From the NCBI GenBank assembly GCA_019752045.1, contig JAIEMP010000011.1, positions 124,001-188,000 of the forward strand: a DNA stretch of 64,000 bases. Reading direction: 5' to 3'. Below, one piece after another: positions 1-10,339 of this stretch. The DNA is from Chitinophagaceae bacterium (lineage in GTDB: Bacteria > Bacteroidota > Bacteroidia > Chitinophagales > Chitinophagaceae). The notes under the pieces are model-generated. The model was not told where the DNA came from, did no database searches, and saw only the letters and a list, made by a program, of their open reading frames with translations. Every line of letters starts with the position of its first letter. Position 1 is the first letter of the stretch. Made by a program: the position numbers and the translations under genes.

Positions 1-1
1 T

Positions 2-391
2 GAAAAGCAGGTTGAAGTATTAAAGGCCTATTACAATACCAATGATGAAATCATCTGGCAGGAGTTGGCCATGTACAAAGTGCCTACTGATATAATTGCT
101 GAACAGGTAAAAGTAGAAAGGCTGTTGAGTCAGCACGGAGCCAAAGCTGTAGTGATACGTAAAGATTATACGGTGTTTGAAGTAGCGGGACAAAGAGAAG
201 AAACAGACAATTTAATTAAAGTATTAGAACCTTACGGTTTAATTGAGTTTGTACGCAGTGCAAGAATTGCCATTATTAAAAGCAGTGATGGCTTTCATAA
301 TAAATTGAAAGAGTTTGAATACAAAGAGCCGGGTGAAGTGGTGATTGAGAATGAGTATTTGAGTGAGAATGAAAAGGTGTTTAGTATGTAG
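2..391 (+). CDS. ilvN: acetolactate synthase small subunit, C-terminal part (5' end outside window)
   Basis: Regulatory subunit of acetohydroxyacid synthase, the first common step of valine, leucine and isoleucine synthesis. The frame is open from the window edge, so only about 129 C-terminal residues are visible. They read EKQVEVLKAYYNT at the edge, then an IlvH/IlvN-type C-terminal ACT-like domain with VERLLSQHGAKAVVIRKDY and LIEFVRSARIAI. It stops 430 bp before ilvC, so it is probably the end of an ilv operon lying to the left. The identity rests on recognition of the family and on the ilvC-ilvA neighbours; confidence is good although the catalytic subunit is not in view. Confidence 0.85.
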   Translation, partial: EKQVEVLKAYYNTNDEIIWQELAMYKVPTDIIAEQVKVERLLSQHGAKAVVIRKDYTVFEVAGQREETDNLIKVLEPYGLIEFVRSARIAIIKSSDGFHNKLKEFEYKEPGEVVIENEYLSENEKVFSM

Positions 392-821
392 GTGGCCCCT
401 CCAAACCTCCCCCGAGGGGAGGCTTTCTAAGGCACAGCCCACGCTATTCAAAGGTGAAGAATAATGTTACGCTATTTAAAAATTTAATAGTCCCGTATGG
501 ACAAAAGCTTTGTATAAAAAATGATAGTGTTCATGAGCGTCACGTAGAGACGCAACCTGGAAGGAAGACTAGAAGTGGATTGGCAATAATTAGAGTGGTT
601 GAAGTGTGTTGAGCAAAGAACAAAACTTGATGTGGTAGTTAAATAGAAAGTATGAGGTATACGGTGCCGTCCTTCTCCTTGGGAGAAGGAAAAGAGGATG
701 AGGTTGATGAATAGAATTCAAAACGTACAGGAGTGCGACGCAACAGTAACTCAATAGATGCTTAGTAGCTGGTAACATAAAAGTAAAAAACAAAAAAAAT
801 AAAAACATAAACGTTTAAACA
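392..821. repeat. ilvN-ilvC gap filled with dispersed repeat modules
   Basis: There is no credible gene here. From about 394 there is a GC-rich palindromic start (CCCCCGAGGGG), followed by AAGGCACAGCCC at 429-440 and CGCTATTC. A second module has TTGATGTGGTAG at 627-638 and then an inverted repeat CCTTCTCC/GGGAGAAGG near 671-689. A third has GAATAGAATT at 709-718 followed by GTACAGGAGTGCGACGCAAC. Related copies of these modules lie at 3608-3830 and 8500-8650 and inside the helicase gene near 62.86 kb. The last 40 bp before ilvC are A-rich and probably hold its 5' leader. Confidence 0.7.
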
Positions 822-2351
822 ATGGCAAATTATTTTAATTCTCTTCCACTTCGTGAACAACTGAACCAATTAGGTGTGTGTGAATTTATGAACCGCAGTG
901 AGTTTGCGGATGGTGTAAACGTCCTTAAAGGAAAAAAGATTGTGATTGTGGGTTGCGGTGCACAGGGTTTAAACCAGGGATTAAACATGCGTGACAGCGG
1001 ATTGGATATTTCTTATGCATTGCGTAATGAAGCAATTGCAGAAAAAAGAGCATCCTGGAAAAATGCAACTGAGAATGGTTTTACTGTTGGTACATATGAA
1101 GAGCTGATTCCTGTGGCGGATCTTGTTTTGAACTTAACACCCGACAAACAACATACATCAGTCATTAAAGCCATCATGCCGTTAATGAAAAAGGGAGCTA
1201 CGCTTTCTTATTCACATGGTTTTAATATTGTAGAAGAAGGAACGCAAATCAGAAAAGATATTACTGTGATTATGGTGGCACCTAAATGTCCGGGTACCGA
1301 AGTACGTGAAGAATACAAGAGAGGATTTGGTGTGCCTACTTTAATAGCAGTGCATCCTGAAAATGATCCGGAAGGAAAAGGGTTGGCGCAGGCAAAAGCT
1401 TATGCTGTTGCAACAGGTGGACACAGAGCAGGTGTTTTGCGTTCTTCTTTTGTGGCTGAAGTGAAAAGTGATTTAATGGGCGAGCAAACCATTTTATGCG
1501 GTGTGTTGCAAACCGGTTCTATTTTATGTTTTGATAAGATGATTGAGAAAGGTATTGAAGCATCATATGCAGCAAAGCTGATACAGTATGGTTGGGAAAC
1601 GATTACTGAAGCATTAAAGCATGGTGGTGTTACTGCCATGATGGACAGATTGAGTAATCCTGCCAAGCTCAAAGCATATGAATTATCAACTGAGTTGAAA
1701 AATATTTTACGTCCGCTTTTTCAAAAACATCAGGATGATATCATGAGTGGTCATTTCTCTAAAACCATGATGGAAGACTGGGCTAATGACGATGTTAATT
1801 TATTAACCTGGCGCAAAGCAACCGGTGAAACAGCATTCGAAAAAACTTCTCCCACAGCTGCACCAATTGCCGAGCAGGAGTTTTTTGATAACGGTTTGCT
1901 AATGGTTGCATTTGTTAGAGCAGGAGTTGAGCTGGCTTTTGAAACCATGGTAGAAGCCGGTATTAAAGAAGAAAGTGCTTACTATGAATCATTACATGAA
2001 ACACCGTTGATTGCAAATACCATTGCACGCAAAAAATTATTTGAAATGAACCGTGTAATTTCTGATACAGCAGAGTATGGTTGCTACCTCTTTGATCATG
2101 CAGCAAAACCTTTGCTGAAAGAGTTTATGACAACTATAGAAACAGATGTTATTGGCTCTGATTTCAACAAAGGAAAAAGTAATGCTGTTGATAACCGTTC
2201 AATCATTGAAGTAAATAAAATCATCCGTAATCATCCCGTAGAAAAAATCGGTGAAAAATTACGTGCTGCAATGACGGAGATGAAGGCGATAACAGGAGAA
2301 AGTGAAAAATCAAAAGTAAAAAGTCAAAAAGTAGAACCCGTTTTAAATTAA
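822..2351 (+). CDS. ilvC: ketol-acid reductoisomerase, long (class II) form
   Basis: NADPH-dependent isomerisation and reduction of acetolactate or acetohydroxybutyrate in the valine/isoleucine pathway; cytoplasmic. At 509 residues it matches the long enterobacterial-type class with a duplicated C-terminal knotted domain rather than the 330-residue class I enzyme. The Rossmann motif [18 protein letters not shown] lies near residues 43-60 and [20 protein letters not shown] near 152-171. The last 17 or so residues ([14 protein letters not shown]) look like an unstructured, Lys/Ser-rich extension. Its TAA stop overlaps the ilvA ATG by one base (TAATG), indicating translational coupling. The ATG follows an A-rich leader without a clear Shine-Dalgarno. 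Confidence 0.95.
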   Translation: MANYFNSLPLREQLNQLGVCEFMNRSEFADGVNVLKGKKIVIVGCGAQGLNQGLNMRDSGLDISYALRNEAIAEKRASWKNATENGFTVGTYEELIPVADLVLNLTPDKQHTSVIKAIMPLMKKGATLSYSHGFNIVEEGTQIRKDITVIMVAPKCPGTEVREEYKRGFGVPTLIAVHPENDPEGKGLAQAKAYAVATGGHRAGVLRSSFVAEVKSDLMGEQTILCGVLQTGSILCFDKMIEKGIEASYAAKLIQYGWETITEALKHGGVTAMMDRLSNPAKLKAYELSTELKNILRPLFQKHQDDIMSGHFSKTMMEDWANDDVNLLTWRKATGETAFEKTSPTAAPIAEQEFFDNGLLMVAFVRAGVELAFETMVEAGIKEESAYYESLHETPLIANTIARKKLFEMNRVISDTAEYGCYLFDHAAKPLLKEFMTTIETDVIGSDFNKGKSNAVDNRSIIEVNKIIRNHPVEKIGEKLRAAMTEMKAITGESEKSKVKSQKVEPVLN

Positions 2352-3607
2352 TGGATACAGCCACACATATCAAACCGGAGCTTCACTTTCACAAAGCGGC
2401 GCTCAACTTAAAAAAAGTTGTTACAAGAACGGCATTGCAGCTCAATCATAATCTCAGTCGTAAATACAATTGCAATGTGTATTTAAAGCGGGAAGATTTA
2501 CAAGTGGTACGTTCATATAAACTGCGGGGTGCGTATAATATGATGAGCAGTCTTTCGGAAGAGCAACTGCAGAAAGGAGTTGTATGTGCCAGTGCCGGCA
2601 ATCATGCCCAGGGCTTTGCTTACAGTTGTAAAAAACTCAATGCAAAAGGAGTTGTGTTTATGCCGGTGATAACACCCATGCAAAAAATTAATCAGACAAA
2701 AATGTTTGGTGAGCATTTTATTGAAGTGAAACTGGCAGGCGATACGTTTGATGATTGTGCTGTAGCAGCAAAAAGATATACAGAAGAAAACGGGATGACA
2801 TTCATTCCGCCTTTTGATGACTATAAAATTATTGAAGGACAGGGAACAGTTGGACTTGAAATTTTAGAAGAGCTGAGCGATGTCGATTATTTGTTTATTC
2901 CTGTTGGTGGCGGGGGATTAAGTGCAGGTGTTGGAACTTATTTCAAAACTTATTCGCCCAAAACAAAAATCATCGGGCTTGAACCGGAAGGGGCGCCAAG
3001 TATGTTTGAAGCATTAAAAGCAGGGCATCCAGTTACGCTTGAAAGCATTGACCGTTTTGTAGATGGAGCTGCAGTAAAACGGGTAGGTGATATTACATTC
3101 TCTGTCTGCAAAAATGTGCTGGATGATATGCATCTGGTGCCTGAAGGAAAAATTTGTACAACGATATTAAAATTATATAACGAAGATGCCATTGTAACTG
3201 AACCGGCAGGTGCATTGAGCATAGCAGCACTGGACGATTATGCCGATGTGATCAAAGGAAAAAACATTGTGTGCATTATTGGCGGCGGTAATAACGATAT
3301 TGACCGCATGCAGGAAATTAAAGAACGCAGCCTGCAGTATGAAGGATTGAAACATTATTTCCTCATTCGGTTTGCACAAAGGCCCGGTGCTTTGAAAGAA
3401 TTTGTGAATCATGTATTAGGTGAGCATGATGATATTGTACGCTTTGAGTATATGCAGAAGCATAACAAAGAAACAGGTCCGGCATTGGTAGGTGTTGAAT
3501 TGCGAAGTAAAGATGATTATGAAGTACTGATGAATAACCTGAAAAAATACCAGATCAACTTTACGGAGTTAAATAAGAGTGACAATATGTTTGGGTATAT
3601 CGTGTAG
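2351..3607 (+). CDS. ilvA: threonine ammonia-lyase (biosynthetic threonine dehydratase)
   Basis: PLP enzyme converting threonine to 2-oxobutyrate, the committing step to isoleucine. The PLP lysine is visible in SYKLRGAYNMM (K57), the substrate/PLP asparagine in SAGNHAQG, and the phosphate-binding glycine loop in GGGGLSAG. The C-terminal 80 residues (HYFLIRFAQRPGALKEFV) form the single ACT-like regulatory region of the 400-420-residue form, consistent with isoleucine feedback. It is coupled to ilvC through a one-base overlap, so the pair makes isoleucine-pathway enzymes from one message. The stop is followed by dispersed repeat sequence, and no obvious intrinsic terminator is seen. Confidence 0.93.
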   Translation: MDTATHIKPELHFHKAALNLKKVVTRTALQLNHNLSRKYNCNVYLKREDLQVVRSYKLRGAYNMMSSLSEEQLQKGVVCASAGNHAQGFAYSCKKLNAKGVVFMPVITPMQKINQTKMFGEHFIEVKLAGDTFDDCAVAAKRYTEENGMTFIPPFDDYKIIEGQGTVGLEILEELSDVDYLFIPVGGGGLSAGVGTYFKTYSPKTKIIGLEPEGAPSMFEALKAGHPVTLESIDRFVDGAAVKRVGDITFSVCKNVLDDMHLVPEGKICTTILKLYNEDAIVTEPAGALSIAALDDYADVIKGKNIVCIIGGGNNDIDRMQEIKERSLQYEGLKHYFLIRFAQRPGALKEFVNHVLGEHDDIVRFEYMQKHNKETGPALVGVELRSKDDYEVLMNNLKKYQINFTELNKSDNMFGYIV

Positions 3608-3965
3608 AGAGGCGGCCCCCTCTAACTCCCCCCGAGGGGGAGGATGCCACACACAGCCCTTGCTATTCATAGTAGTTTGAAGAAAATCATAGAGGTTGAA
3701 TTTTGTTGATGAAATAACGAAAGTTGATGTGGTAGATAAATAGATTGTAAATGAAATGAAGTACCACTCTTTCCTTTCGGCCTGTCCCGATTTTTTCGGG
3801 AGGGAAAGAGGTGGAGAAAGGGGCCGTGGAAATGAAGTGGAGAAAGGCGCCTGCACTGAACATGTGTTAGTTGAATAATTCGGTAATTTCCGAAACGATT
3901 GCCTGCTGTTGTTATTCAGATATGTATCTGAAAAAATATTTTGTACTAAAACCTGCATATATACG
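3608..3965. repeat. ilvA-gltB gap: second copy of the composite dispersed repeat, plus gltB leader
   Basis: No gene is seen. The stretch repeats the plan of 392-780 in the same order. First comes a palindromic GC-rich part (CCCCCCGAGGGGGAGG at about 3629-3644), then CACAGCCCTTGCTATTCA, then TTGATGTGGTAG at 3724-3735. An inverted repeat CTCTTTCC...GGGAAAGAG surrounds CCCGATTTTTTCGGG. From about 3870 the sequence becomes AT-rich and probably holds the gltB promoter and leader. A longer reading of gltB from a TTG at 3909 is not preferred because the family starts just before the catalytic cysteine. Confidence 0.65.
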
Positions 3966-6900
3966 ATGGAGAGCAATCAAGGTTTATATAATCCCGCATT
4001 TGAACATGATGCCTGTGGCATCGGCTTCGTAGCGAGTATCAAAGGCTACAAATCACATCAGCATATCAGTGATGCATTAACTGTGTTGGAAAACATGGAA
4101 CATCGTGGCGCATGTGGTTGCGAAAATAATACAGGCGATGGTGCTGGTATTATGATTCAAACACCGCATGAATTTTTCTTTGAAGAATGTTTAAAGCTGG
4201 GTGTGCATCTTCCATCGTTTGGAAAGTATGCTGTGGGTGTTTTGTTTTTTCCAAAAGAAATTAAACTTCGTGAAGAGTGCAGAGATATTTTTAATCGTAC
4301 AGCAGAGAAACTGGGGTTGGAAATTTTAACGTACCGGAAAGTGCCGGTAAACCCTGATGGTATTGGCCCAACTGCATTGAGTGTTGAACCTGAAATGGAA
4401 CATGTGTTTATTGCATCGCCCGATCACATTACAAATCCTGATGAATTTGAACGTAAGTTATTTGTTTTGCGGAATCATGCATCACATCTCATCAACAGTA
4501 CAGTAAAGAAAGATGCAATTGGATTTTATATTGCATCACTATCTTATAAAACGATTGTGTACAAAGGACAATTAACCAGCGGACAGGTACGTGGTTATTT
4601 TCCTGATTTAAATAATAAGCGTGTAGTGAGTGCTTTTGGTTTGGTGCACAGCCGCTTTGCTACCAACACATTTCCTTCATGGAAACTGGCACAACCGTTC
4701 CGTTACATTGCACACAATGGTGAGATCAATACATTACAGGGTAATCTCAACTGGTTAAAATCAAGTGAGCACGGATTTACTTCTCCCAACTTCAGCAAAG
4801 AAGAAATGGAGATGTTGTTGCCGATTGTTACAGACGGTCAATCTGATTCTGCCTGTCTGGATAATATGATCGAATTGCTTGCAATGACCGGTCGTAGTTT
4901 ACCACATGTAATGATGATGTTGATTCCTGAAGCTTGGGATGGTAATGATGATATGGATCCTGTGAAGAAAGCATTTTACGAATACCATGCATCCATCATG
5001 GAGCCATGGGATGGACCTGCATCTATTTCGTTTACGGATGGAAAAATGATTGGCGCTACATTAGATCGTAATGGACTTCGCCCTTCCCGTTACTGCATTA
5101 CAACTGATGAACGTGTGGTGATGGCAAGTGAAAGCGGTGTGTTGTGGATTGATCCAAAAACAATTGTGAAGCAGGGCCGTTTGCATCCCGGAAAAATGTT
5201 TGTGGTAGATATGGAGCAGGGGCGCATCATCAGTGATGATGAACTCAAAGCAACCATCTGTTCACAAAAGCCCTATGCAGACTGGTTGAATCAAAATAAA
5301 ATTCGACTCGAAGAATTACCTGAGCCACGTGTAGCGTTTACACATCTCAGTGATGAAAGCATTCATAAATATCAAAAAGCATTTGGTTATTCTACTGAAG
5401 ATATTGATACCATCATCAAGCCAATGGCAATTGATGGTAAAGAACCAATCGGTTCAATGGGAACGGATACTCCATTAGCTGTGCTCAGCGAACAACCGCA
5501 GCATTTAACTTCTTACTTCAAACAATTATTTGCACAGGTAACCAATCCGCCCATTGATCCCATTCGTGAACGCATGGTGATGAGCCTTGCTGCGTTTGTT
5601 GGGAACAATGGAAATTTATTGGTAGAAGATCCCATGCATTGTCATACGGTTGCGTTGAAACATCCGGTGTTAACAAGTACTGAACTGGAGAAAATCAGAA
5701 GTATTGATACAGGAATTTTTCAGGCAAAAACTTTGCAAACCTATTTCCGTGCAGATGGAAAGCCGGGTTCATTGAAAGCAGGTCTTGAACGTTTGTGCAG
5801 ATATGCAGAAGATGCCGTGCATGATGGATTTGAAGTGTTGATTCTTTGCGATCGGGCTGTTGATAGTGATCATGCGGCTATTCCTTCGTTGCTGGCAACT
5901 GCTGCCGTACATCATCATTTGATCCGTAAAGGATTGCGTGGACAAGTAGGTATTGTAGTGGAAGCAGGTGATGTGTGGGAAGTACATCACTTCGCCTGTT
6001 TGATTGCGTTTGGTGCAACAGCCATTAATCCTTACCTCGCAATGGCTTCCATTCGTAACATGAAAGTGAATGGCTCACTCGATACCAAACTTGAGTGGGA
6101 AGTGTTACGGAAGAATTATGTAAAAGCAGTGTGTGATGGCTTGTTGAAAGTATTTTCAAAGATGGGTATCTCCACATTGCAATCGTATCAAGGTGCACAA
6201 ATTTTAGAAATACTTGGTATCAATCAGGATGTGGTTGATAAATATTTTACAGGCGCCACCAGTCGTATACAGGGAATAGGCTTGGAAGAAATTGCAAAAG
6301 AAGCGTTGGTGAAACATTACTTCGCCTTCAGTAAAAAAGATATTCCTGTTGATCGTTTACCTGTTGGTGGTGTGTATCAATGGAAACGTAAAGGTGAGTT
6401 TCATTTGTTCAATCCAACAACCATTCATTTATTGCAATATGCAACAAAGATGAATGACTATGCAACGTTCAAAAAATATTCGAAGCATGTAAACGATCAG
6501 AGTGAACGTGCTGCCACCTTGCGTAGTTTATTTGATTTCAAACGCAATCGTCCTGCTATTACTTTAGATGAAGTAGAACCTGCAGAAAGTATTTACAAGC
6601 GTTTTGCAACGGGTGCTATGAGCTTTGGTTCTATTTCATGGGAAGCACATACAACATTGGCCATTGCTATGAATCGCCTCGGTGGAAAAAGTAATACCGG
6701 TGAAGGTGGTGAAGATGAACGACGTTATGATCGTTTGCCCAATGGCGATAGTATGCGTTCTTCAATTAAGCAGGTGGCGAGTGCAAGGTTTGGTGTAACA
6801 AGTTTATACCTTACTGAAGCCGATGAATTACAAATTAAAATGGCGCAGGGAGCAAAGCCCGGTGAAGGTGGACAATTGCCCGGACATAAAGTAGATGAGT

Positions 6901-8480
6901 GGATCGGTAAAACACGTCACTCAACTCCGGGTGTTGGTTTAATTTCTCCGCCACCTCATCATGATATTTATTCGATTGAAGATTTAGCACAATTAATATT
7001 TGATTTGAAAAATGCAAACCGTACTGCACGTATCAATGTAAAGTTGGTAAGTAAAGCAGGTGTTGGAACCATTGCTGCAGGTGTTGCAAAAGCAAAAGCA
7101 GATGTAGTGTTGATCAGCGGACATGATGGTGGTACAGGTGCATCACCGGTTTCATCCATCAAACATGCCGGTCTTCCATGGGAGCTTGGTTTAGCAGAAG
7201 CACATCAAACATTGGTAAAAAATAAATTGCGTAGTCGTGTGGTGGTGCAAGCCGATGGGCAAATGAAAACCGGTCGTGATATTGCCATTGCTGCATTGTT
7301 GGGTGCCGAAGAATGGGGTGTTGCAACAGCAGCATTGGTGGTTGAAGGTTGTATCATGATGCGCAAGTGTCATTTGAATACCTGTCCTGTTGGAGTTGCT
7401 ACACAAGATCCTGAATTACGTAAACGTTTTACCGGCGATGCAGATCATGTAGTAAACTTCTTCCGCTTTATGGTGCAGGAGTTACGGGAGATCATGGCAG
7501 AACTTGGTTTCAAAACAGTAAATGAAATGATTGGGCAGGTTGATAGTTTGCAGATGCGTGAAAATATCAATCACTGGAAATTCAGCAAGCTTGATCTGTC
7601 GCCCATCTTATACAAAGAACCGGCTGGAGAGTACACGGGTTTGTATTGTACCGAAGAACAGGATCATGGATTAACCGATGTGCTCGATTGGAAATTGTTA
7701 GCCGCTGCAAAACCTGCACTGGAAAATCAGGAAAAAGTAAAAGCCTCTTTTGCTATAAAGAATACAGATCGTACTGTGGGTACCATCTTGTCGAACGAAA
7801 TCACAAAAAAATATCGAGCAGAAGGATTGCCTGCTGATACCATTCATTTCAAATTTACCGGTACTGCCGGACAAAGTTTTGGCGCCTTCAATACAAAAGG
7901 TGTAACACTTGAACTGGAAGGTGATGCCAATGATTATTTTGGGAAAGGGTTGAGTGGTGCACGGTTGATTATTTATCCGCATAAAACGGCTACGTACACA
8001 CCCGAAGAAAATATCATTATTGGTAATGTTGCTTTTTATGGTGCAACAGATGGTGAAGCATTTATTCGTGGGAAAGCAGGTGAACGTTTTGCTGTTCGAA
8101 ACTCCGGTGCCAATGTAGTAGTTGAAAGTGTGGGCGATCATGGTTGCGAATACATGACAGGCGGACGTGTAGTGATATTGGGCGATACCGGCAGAAACTT
8201 TGCTGCGGGTATGAGCGGTGGTATTGCTTATGTGTATGATGTAAAAGGAAAGTTTGCAGGTAATTGCAATAAAGAAATGGTTGACCTTGATCCGGTGAGT
8301 GAGGATGATGTTGCTGAGTTAAAACATATGATCCGCAATCATTACGAATTTACAGGAAGCACTGTTGCCAAATTTGTACTGGATGATTTTGAAAATCAAT
8401 TACAGCATTTTGTAAAAGTTTTTCCTTCTGATTATAAAAAAGCATTGCAAAAAGGCGGCACATTAAAAGCAAAAGTGTAA
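3966..8480 (+). CDS. gltB: glutamate synthase, large (alpha) subunit
   Basis: Transfers the glutamine amide to 2-oxoglutarate, giving two glutamates. The ATG at 3966 gives 1504 residues with Cys17 (HDACGIGF) as the expected N-terminal nucleophile after propeptide removal, so the upstream TTG at 3909 is rejected. Domains in order are class II glutamine amidotransferase (about 17-430), a central linking domain, the FMN/2-oxoglutarate barrel with GAMSFGSISWEAH and GKSNTGEGGED, 3Fe-4S ligands in CIMMRKCHLNTCPVG, and the C-terminal GXGXG beta-helix. It is followed 176 bp later by gltD, so the two subunits are probably co-transcribed. Length and motifs are those of a full, intact bacterial enzyme. 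Confidence 0.96.
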   Translation: MESNQGLYNPAFEHDACGIGFVASIKGYKSHQHISDALTVLENMEHRGACGCENNTGDGAGIMIQTPHEFFFEECLKLGVHLPSFGKYAVGVLFFPKEIKLREECRDIFNRTAEKLGLEILTYRKVPVNPDGIGPTALSVEPEMEHVFIASPDHITNPDEFERKLFVLRNHASHLINSTVKKDAIGFYIASLSYKTIVYKGQLTSGQVRGYFPDLNNKRVVSAFGLVHSRFATNTFPSWKLAQPFRYIAHNGEINTLQGNLNWLKSSEHGFTSPNFSKEEMEMLLPIVTDGQSDSACLDNMIELLAMTGRSLPHVMMMLIPEAWDGNDDMDPVKKAFYEYHASIMEPWDGPASISFTDGKMIGATLDRNGLRPSRYCITTDERVVMASESGVLWIDPKTIVKQGRLHPGKMFVVDMEQGRIISDDELKATICSQKPYADWLNQNKIRLEELPEPRVAFTHLSDESIHKYQKAFGYSTEDIDTIIKPMAIDGKEPIGSMGTDTPLAVLSEQPQHLTSYFKQLFAQVTNPPIDPIRERMVMSLAAFVGNNGNLLVEDPMHCHTVALKHPVLTSTELEKIRSIDTGIFQAKTLQTYFRADGKPGSLKAGLERLCRYAEDAVHDGFEVLILCDRAVDSDHAAIPSLLATAAVHHHLIRKGLRGQVGIVVEAGDVWEVHHFACLIAFGATAINPYLAMASIRNMKVNGSLDTKLEWEVLRKNYVKAVCDGLLKVFSKMGISTLQSYQGAQILEILGINQDVVDKYFTGATSRIQGIGLEEIAKEALVKHYFAFSKKDIPVDRLPVGGVYQWKRKGEFHLFNPTTIHLLQYATKMNDYATFKKYSKHVNDQSERAATLRSLFDFKRNRPAITLDEVEPAESIYKRFATGAMSFGSISWEAHTTLAIAMNRLGGKSNTGEGGEDERRYDRLPNGDSMRSSIKQVASARFGVTSLYLTEADELQIKMAQGAKPGEGGQLPGHKVDEWIGKTRHSTPGVGLISPPPHHDIYSIEDLAQLIFDLKNANRTARINVKLVSKAGVGTIAAGVAKAKADVVLISGHDGGTGASPVSSIKHAGLPWELGLAEAHQTLVKNKLRSRVVVQADGQMKTGRDIAIAALLGAEEWGVATAALVVEGCIMMRKCHLNTCPVGVATQDPELRKRFTGDADHVVNFFRFMVQELREIMAELGFKTVNEMIGQVDSLQMRENINHWKFSKLDLSPILYKEPAGEYTGLYCTEEQDHGLTDVLDWKLLAAAKPALENQEKVKASFAIKNTDRTVGTILSNEITKKYRAEGLPADTIHFKFTGTAGQSFGAFNTKGVTLELEGDANDYFGKGLSGARLIIYPHKTATYTPEENIIIGNVAFYGATDGEAFIRGKAGERFAVRNSGANVVVESVGDHGCEYMTGGRVVILGDTGRNFAAGMSGGIAYVYDVKGKFAGNCNKEMVDLDPVSEDDVAELKHMIRNHYEFTGSTVAKFVLDDFENQLQHFVKVFPSDYKKALQKGGTLKAKV

Positions 8481-8656
8481 AATGTTTATCCCCTCCATAG
8501 ACTGTATCATTGAGGCGGGGGAGTTGAATAGAATTACGAAAGTACAATTGAGTGACACAACCGGTGATGAACAAGAAAATGAAGTTGACAAAATAATTAT
8601 TAACCGCACTCTTTCACGAGAGTGCATAAATGTCCCCCTTCAGGGGCTAGGGGTTT
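8481..8656. repeat. gltB-gltD gap containing a third repeat module
   Basis: GAATAGAATT at 8526-8535 is followed by a GTACAATTGAGTGACACAAC stretch that parallels 709-744. Then come an inverted repeat GCACTCTTTCACGAGAGTGC near 8605-8624 and a GC-rich CCCCCTTCAGGGG palindrome near 8634-8646. The gltD start codon lies about ten bases after the last palindrome, so its upstream leader is repeat-derived. A 60-codon frame across this stretch is not considered a gene. Confidence 0.65.
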
Positions 8657-10165
8657 ATGGGTAAACCAACCGGATTTTTAGAATTTACAAGAGAACTTCC
8701 AAGCAAGCGAAGTGTGGAAGAGCGTGTGGAAGATTACAACGAATTCGTGAATCGTTATTCCGACGAAAAGCTCAACCAGCAAAGTGGACGTTGTATGGAT
8801 TGTGGTGTTCCATTCTGTCACAACGGTTGCCCGCTAGGAAATGTAATTCCTGAATTCAACGATGCAGTGTATCGCAAAGAATGGAAAGAGGCATACGATA
8901 TTCTCTCTTCTACCAATAACTTCCCGGAGTTTACAGGAAGAATTTGTCCTGCTCCTTGTGAAACAGCTTGTGTGCTCGGTATCAATCAACCTGCTATTGC
9001 AATTGAAGAAATTGAAAAACATATCATTGAAATTGCGTTTGATAAAGGTTTTGTGAAAGCAAAAAAAATCAACAAACGAACCGGGAAAAAAGTATCCGTT
9101 GTTGGAAGCGGTCCTGCAGGATTAGCTGCTGCAACACAATTAAATTATGCCGGTCATACAGTAACGGTATTTGAGCGTGATGATCAACCGGGTGGTTTAT
9201 TGCGTTACGGCATTCCTGATTTTAAATTAGAAAAATGGGTAATTGACCGTCGTTTAAAATTAATGGAAGAAGAAGGCATTAGTTTTAAATGCAACTCCAA
9301 TGTTGGTGTAAACGTAAGTGTGAATGATTTGCTGCGGGAATACCATGCCATTGTGTTGGCAGGTGGTTCCACTGTTCCAAGAGATTTGGATGTACCAGGT
9401 AGAGAATTGAAAGGTGTTTATTATGCCATGGAATTCTTAAAGCAACAAAACAAACGCAATGCAGGGATCAATCCATTGGCAAATGCAGTTATTGAAAGTA
9501 ATATTCTTACTGAGCAGGTTTTCGCAACTGATAAAAATGTAGTGGTGATTGGTGGCGGCGATACCGGCAGTGATTGTGTGGGTACAAGCAATCGTCATAA
9601 AGCAAAATCGGTAACACAATTTGAACTGATGCCTATGCCGCCGAAAGACAGAACAACGTTTATGCCCTGGCCAACTTATCCCATGACGTTGAAAACATCT
9701 TCTTCACATGAAGAAGGCGCTGATCGGAAATGGGCTATTGCTACCAAAGAATTTATTGGTGATGAAAACGGAAGCCTCACTGCGTTAAGGATCGTTGACC
9801 TGGAATGGAAGAGCAGTGAAGATGGGCGCCCTTCCTCATTTGTTGAAAGAGAAGGCAGTGAACGCATTATACCTTGTGAGCTTGTTTTACTGGCTATGGG
9901 TTTTGTACACCCGCAATATGTTGGCTTACTTGAGCAGTTGGGAGTGGAGTTAGACGAACGTAAAAATGTAAAAGCCACTGAGAAAGAATATAAAACCAAT
10001 ATTAATAAGGTGTTTGTGGCAGGAGACATTCGCAGAGGTCAGTCGTTGGTAGTATGGGCTATCAGCGAAGGAAGGGAATGTGCCCGAAAGGTGGATGAAT
10101 TTTTAACCGGCTCTTCAATTTTGGAAACAAAGGATCAAACTGCCAGTTTTTCAGCAATCAATTAG
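8657..10165 (+). CDS. gltD: glutamate synthase, small (beta) subunit
   Basis: FAD- and NADPH-binding subunit that feeds electrons to GltB. The N-terminal region carries cysteine clusters for 4Fe-4S centres (CMDCGVPFCHNGCP and CPAPCETACV, residues about 46-106). The FAD dinucleotide fold follows (VVGSGPAGLAAA, about 147-158), then the NADPH fold (VVIGGGDTGSDC) and the C-terminal FAD motif (VFVAGDIRRGQSLVVWAI). At 502 residues it is slightly longer than typical. The ATG at 8657 lies directly downstream of a palindromic repeat. It is followed by a strong intrinsic terminator, so gltB-gltD forms the end of a unit. Confidence 0.95.
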   Translation: MGKPTGFLEFTRELPSKRSVEERVEDYNEFVNRYSDEKLNQQSGRCMDCGVPFCHNGCPLGNVIPEFNDAVYRKEWKEAYDILSSTNNFPEFTGRICPAPCETACVLGINQPAIAIEEIEKHIIEIAFDKGFVKAKKINKRTGKKVSVVGSGPAGLAAATQLNYAGHTVTVFERDDQPGGLLRYGIPDFKLEKWVIDRRLKLMEEEGISFKCNSNVGVNVSVNDLLREYHAIVLAGGSTVPRDLDVPGRELKGVYYAMEFLKQQNKRNAGINPLANAVIESNILTEQVFATDKNVVVIGGGDTGSDCVGTSNRHKAKSVTQFELMPMPPKDRTTFMPWPTYPMTLKTSSSHEEGADRKWAIATKEFIGDENGSLTALRIVDLEWKSSEDGRPSSFVEREGSERIIPCELVLLAMGFVHPQYVGLLEQLGVELDERKNVKATEKEYKTNINKVFVAGDIRRGQSLVVWAISEGRECARKVDEFLTGSSILETKDQTASFSAIN

Positions 10166-10204
10166 AAAGTATATTGTTGGTATTTAATGATGTCCAACTG
10201 AATT

Positions 10205-10251
10205 AAACAGGTGTAAGTAATTTAATATTAAATACTTGCACCTGTTTTTTT
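10205..10251 (+). terminator. intrinsic terminator after gltD
   Basis: Inverted repeat AAACAGGTG/CACCTGTTT, extended by imperfect pairing of TAAGTA with TACTTG around an AT-rich loop, followed by a run of T. It lies 40 bp past the gltD stop and is oriented with gltB-gltD. Confidence 0.9.
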
Positions 10252-10339
10252 AGTGTTATTCAATAAATATTATAAAAATTAAAATGTGAAAAAAACTAAC
10301 CATTTCTATTATTTTTTATATGTATTTTAGTTAAATAAT

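Noticed and set aside
8482-8664. 60-codon frame between gltB and gltD
   Set aside because: It runs through palindromic repeat sequence, overlaps the gltD start and has no protein-like features.
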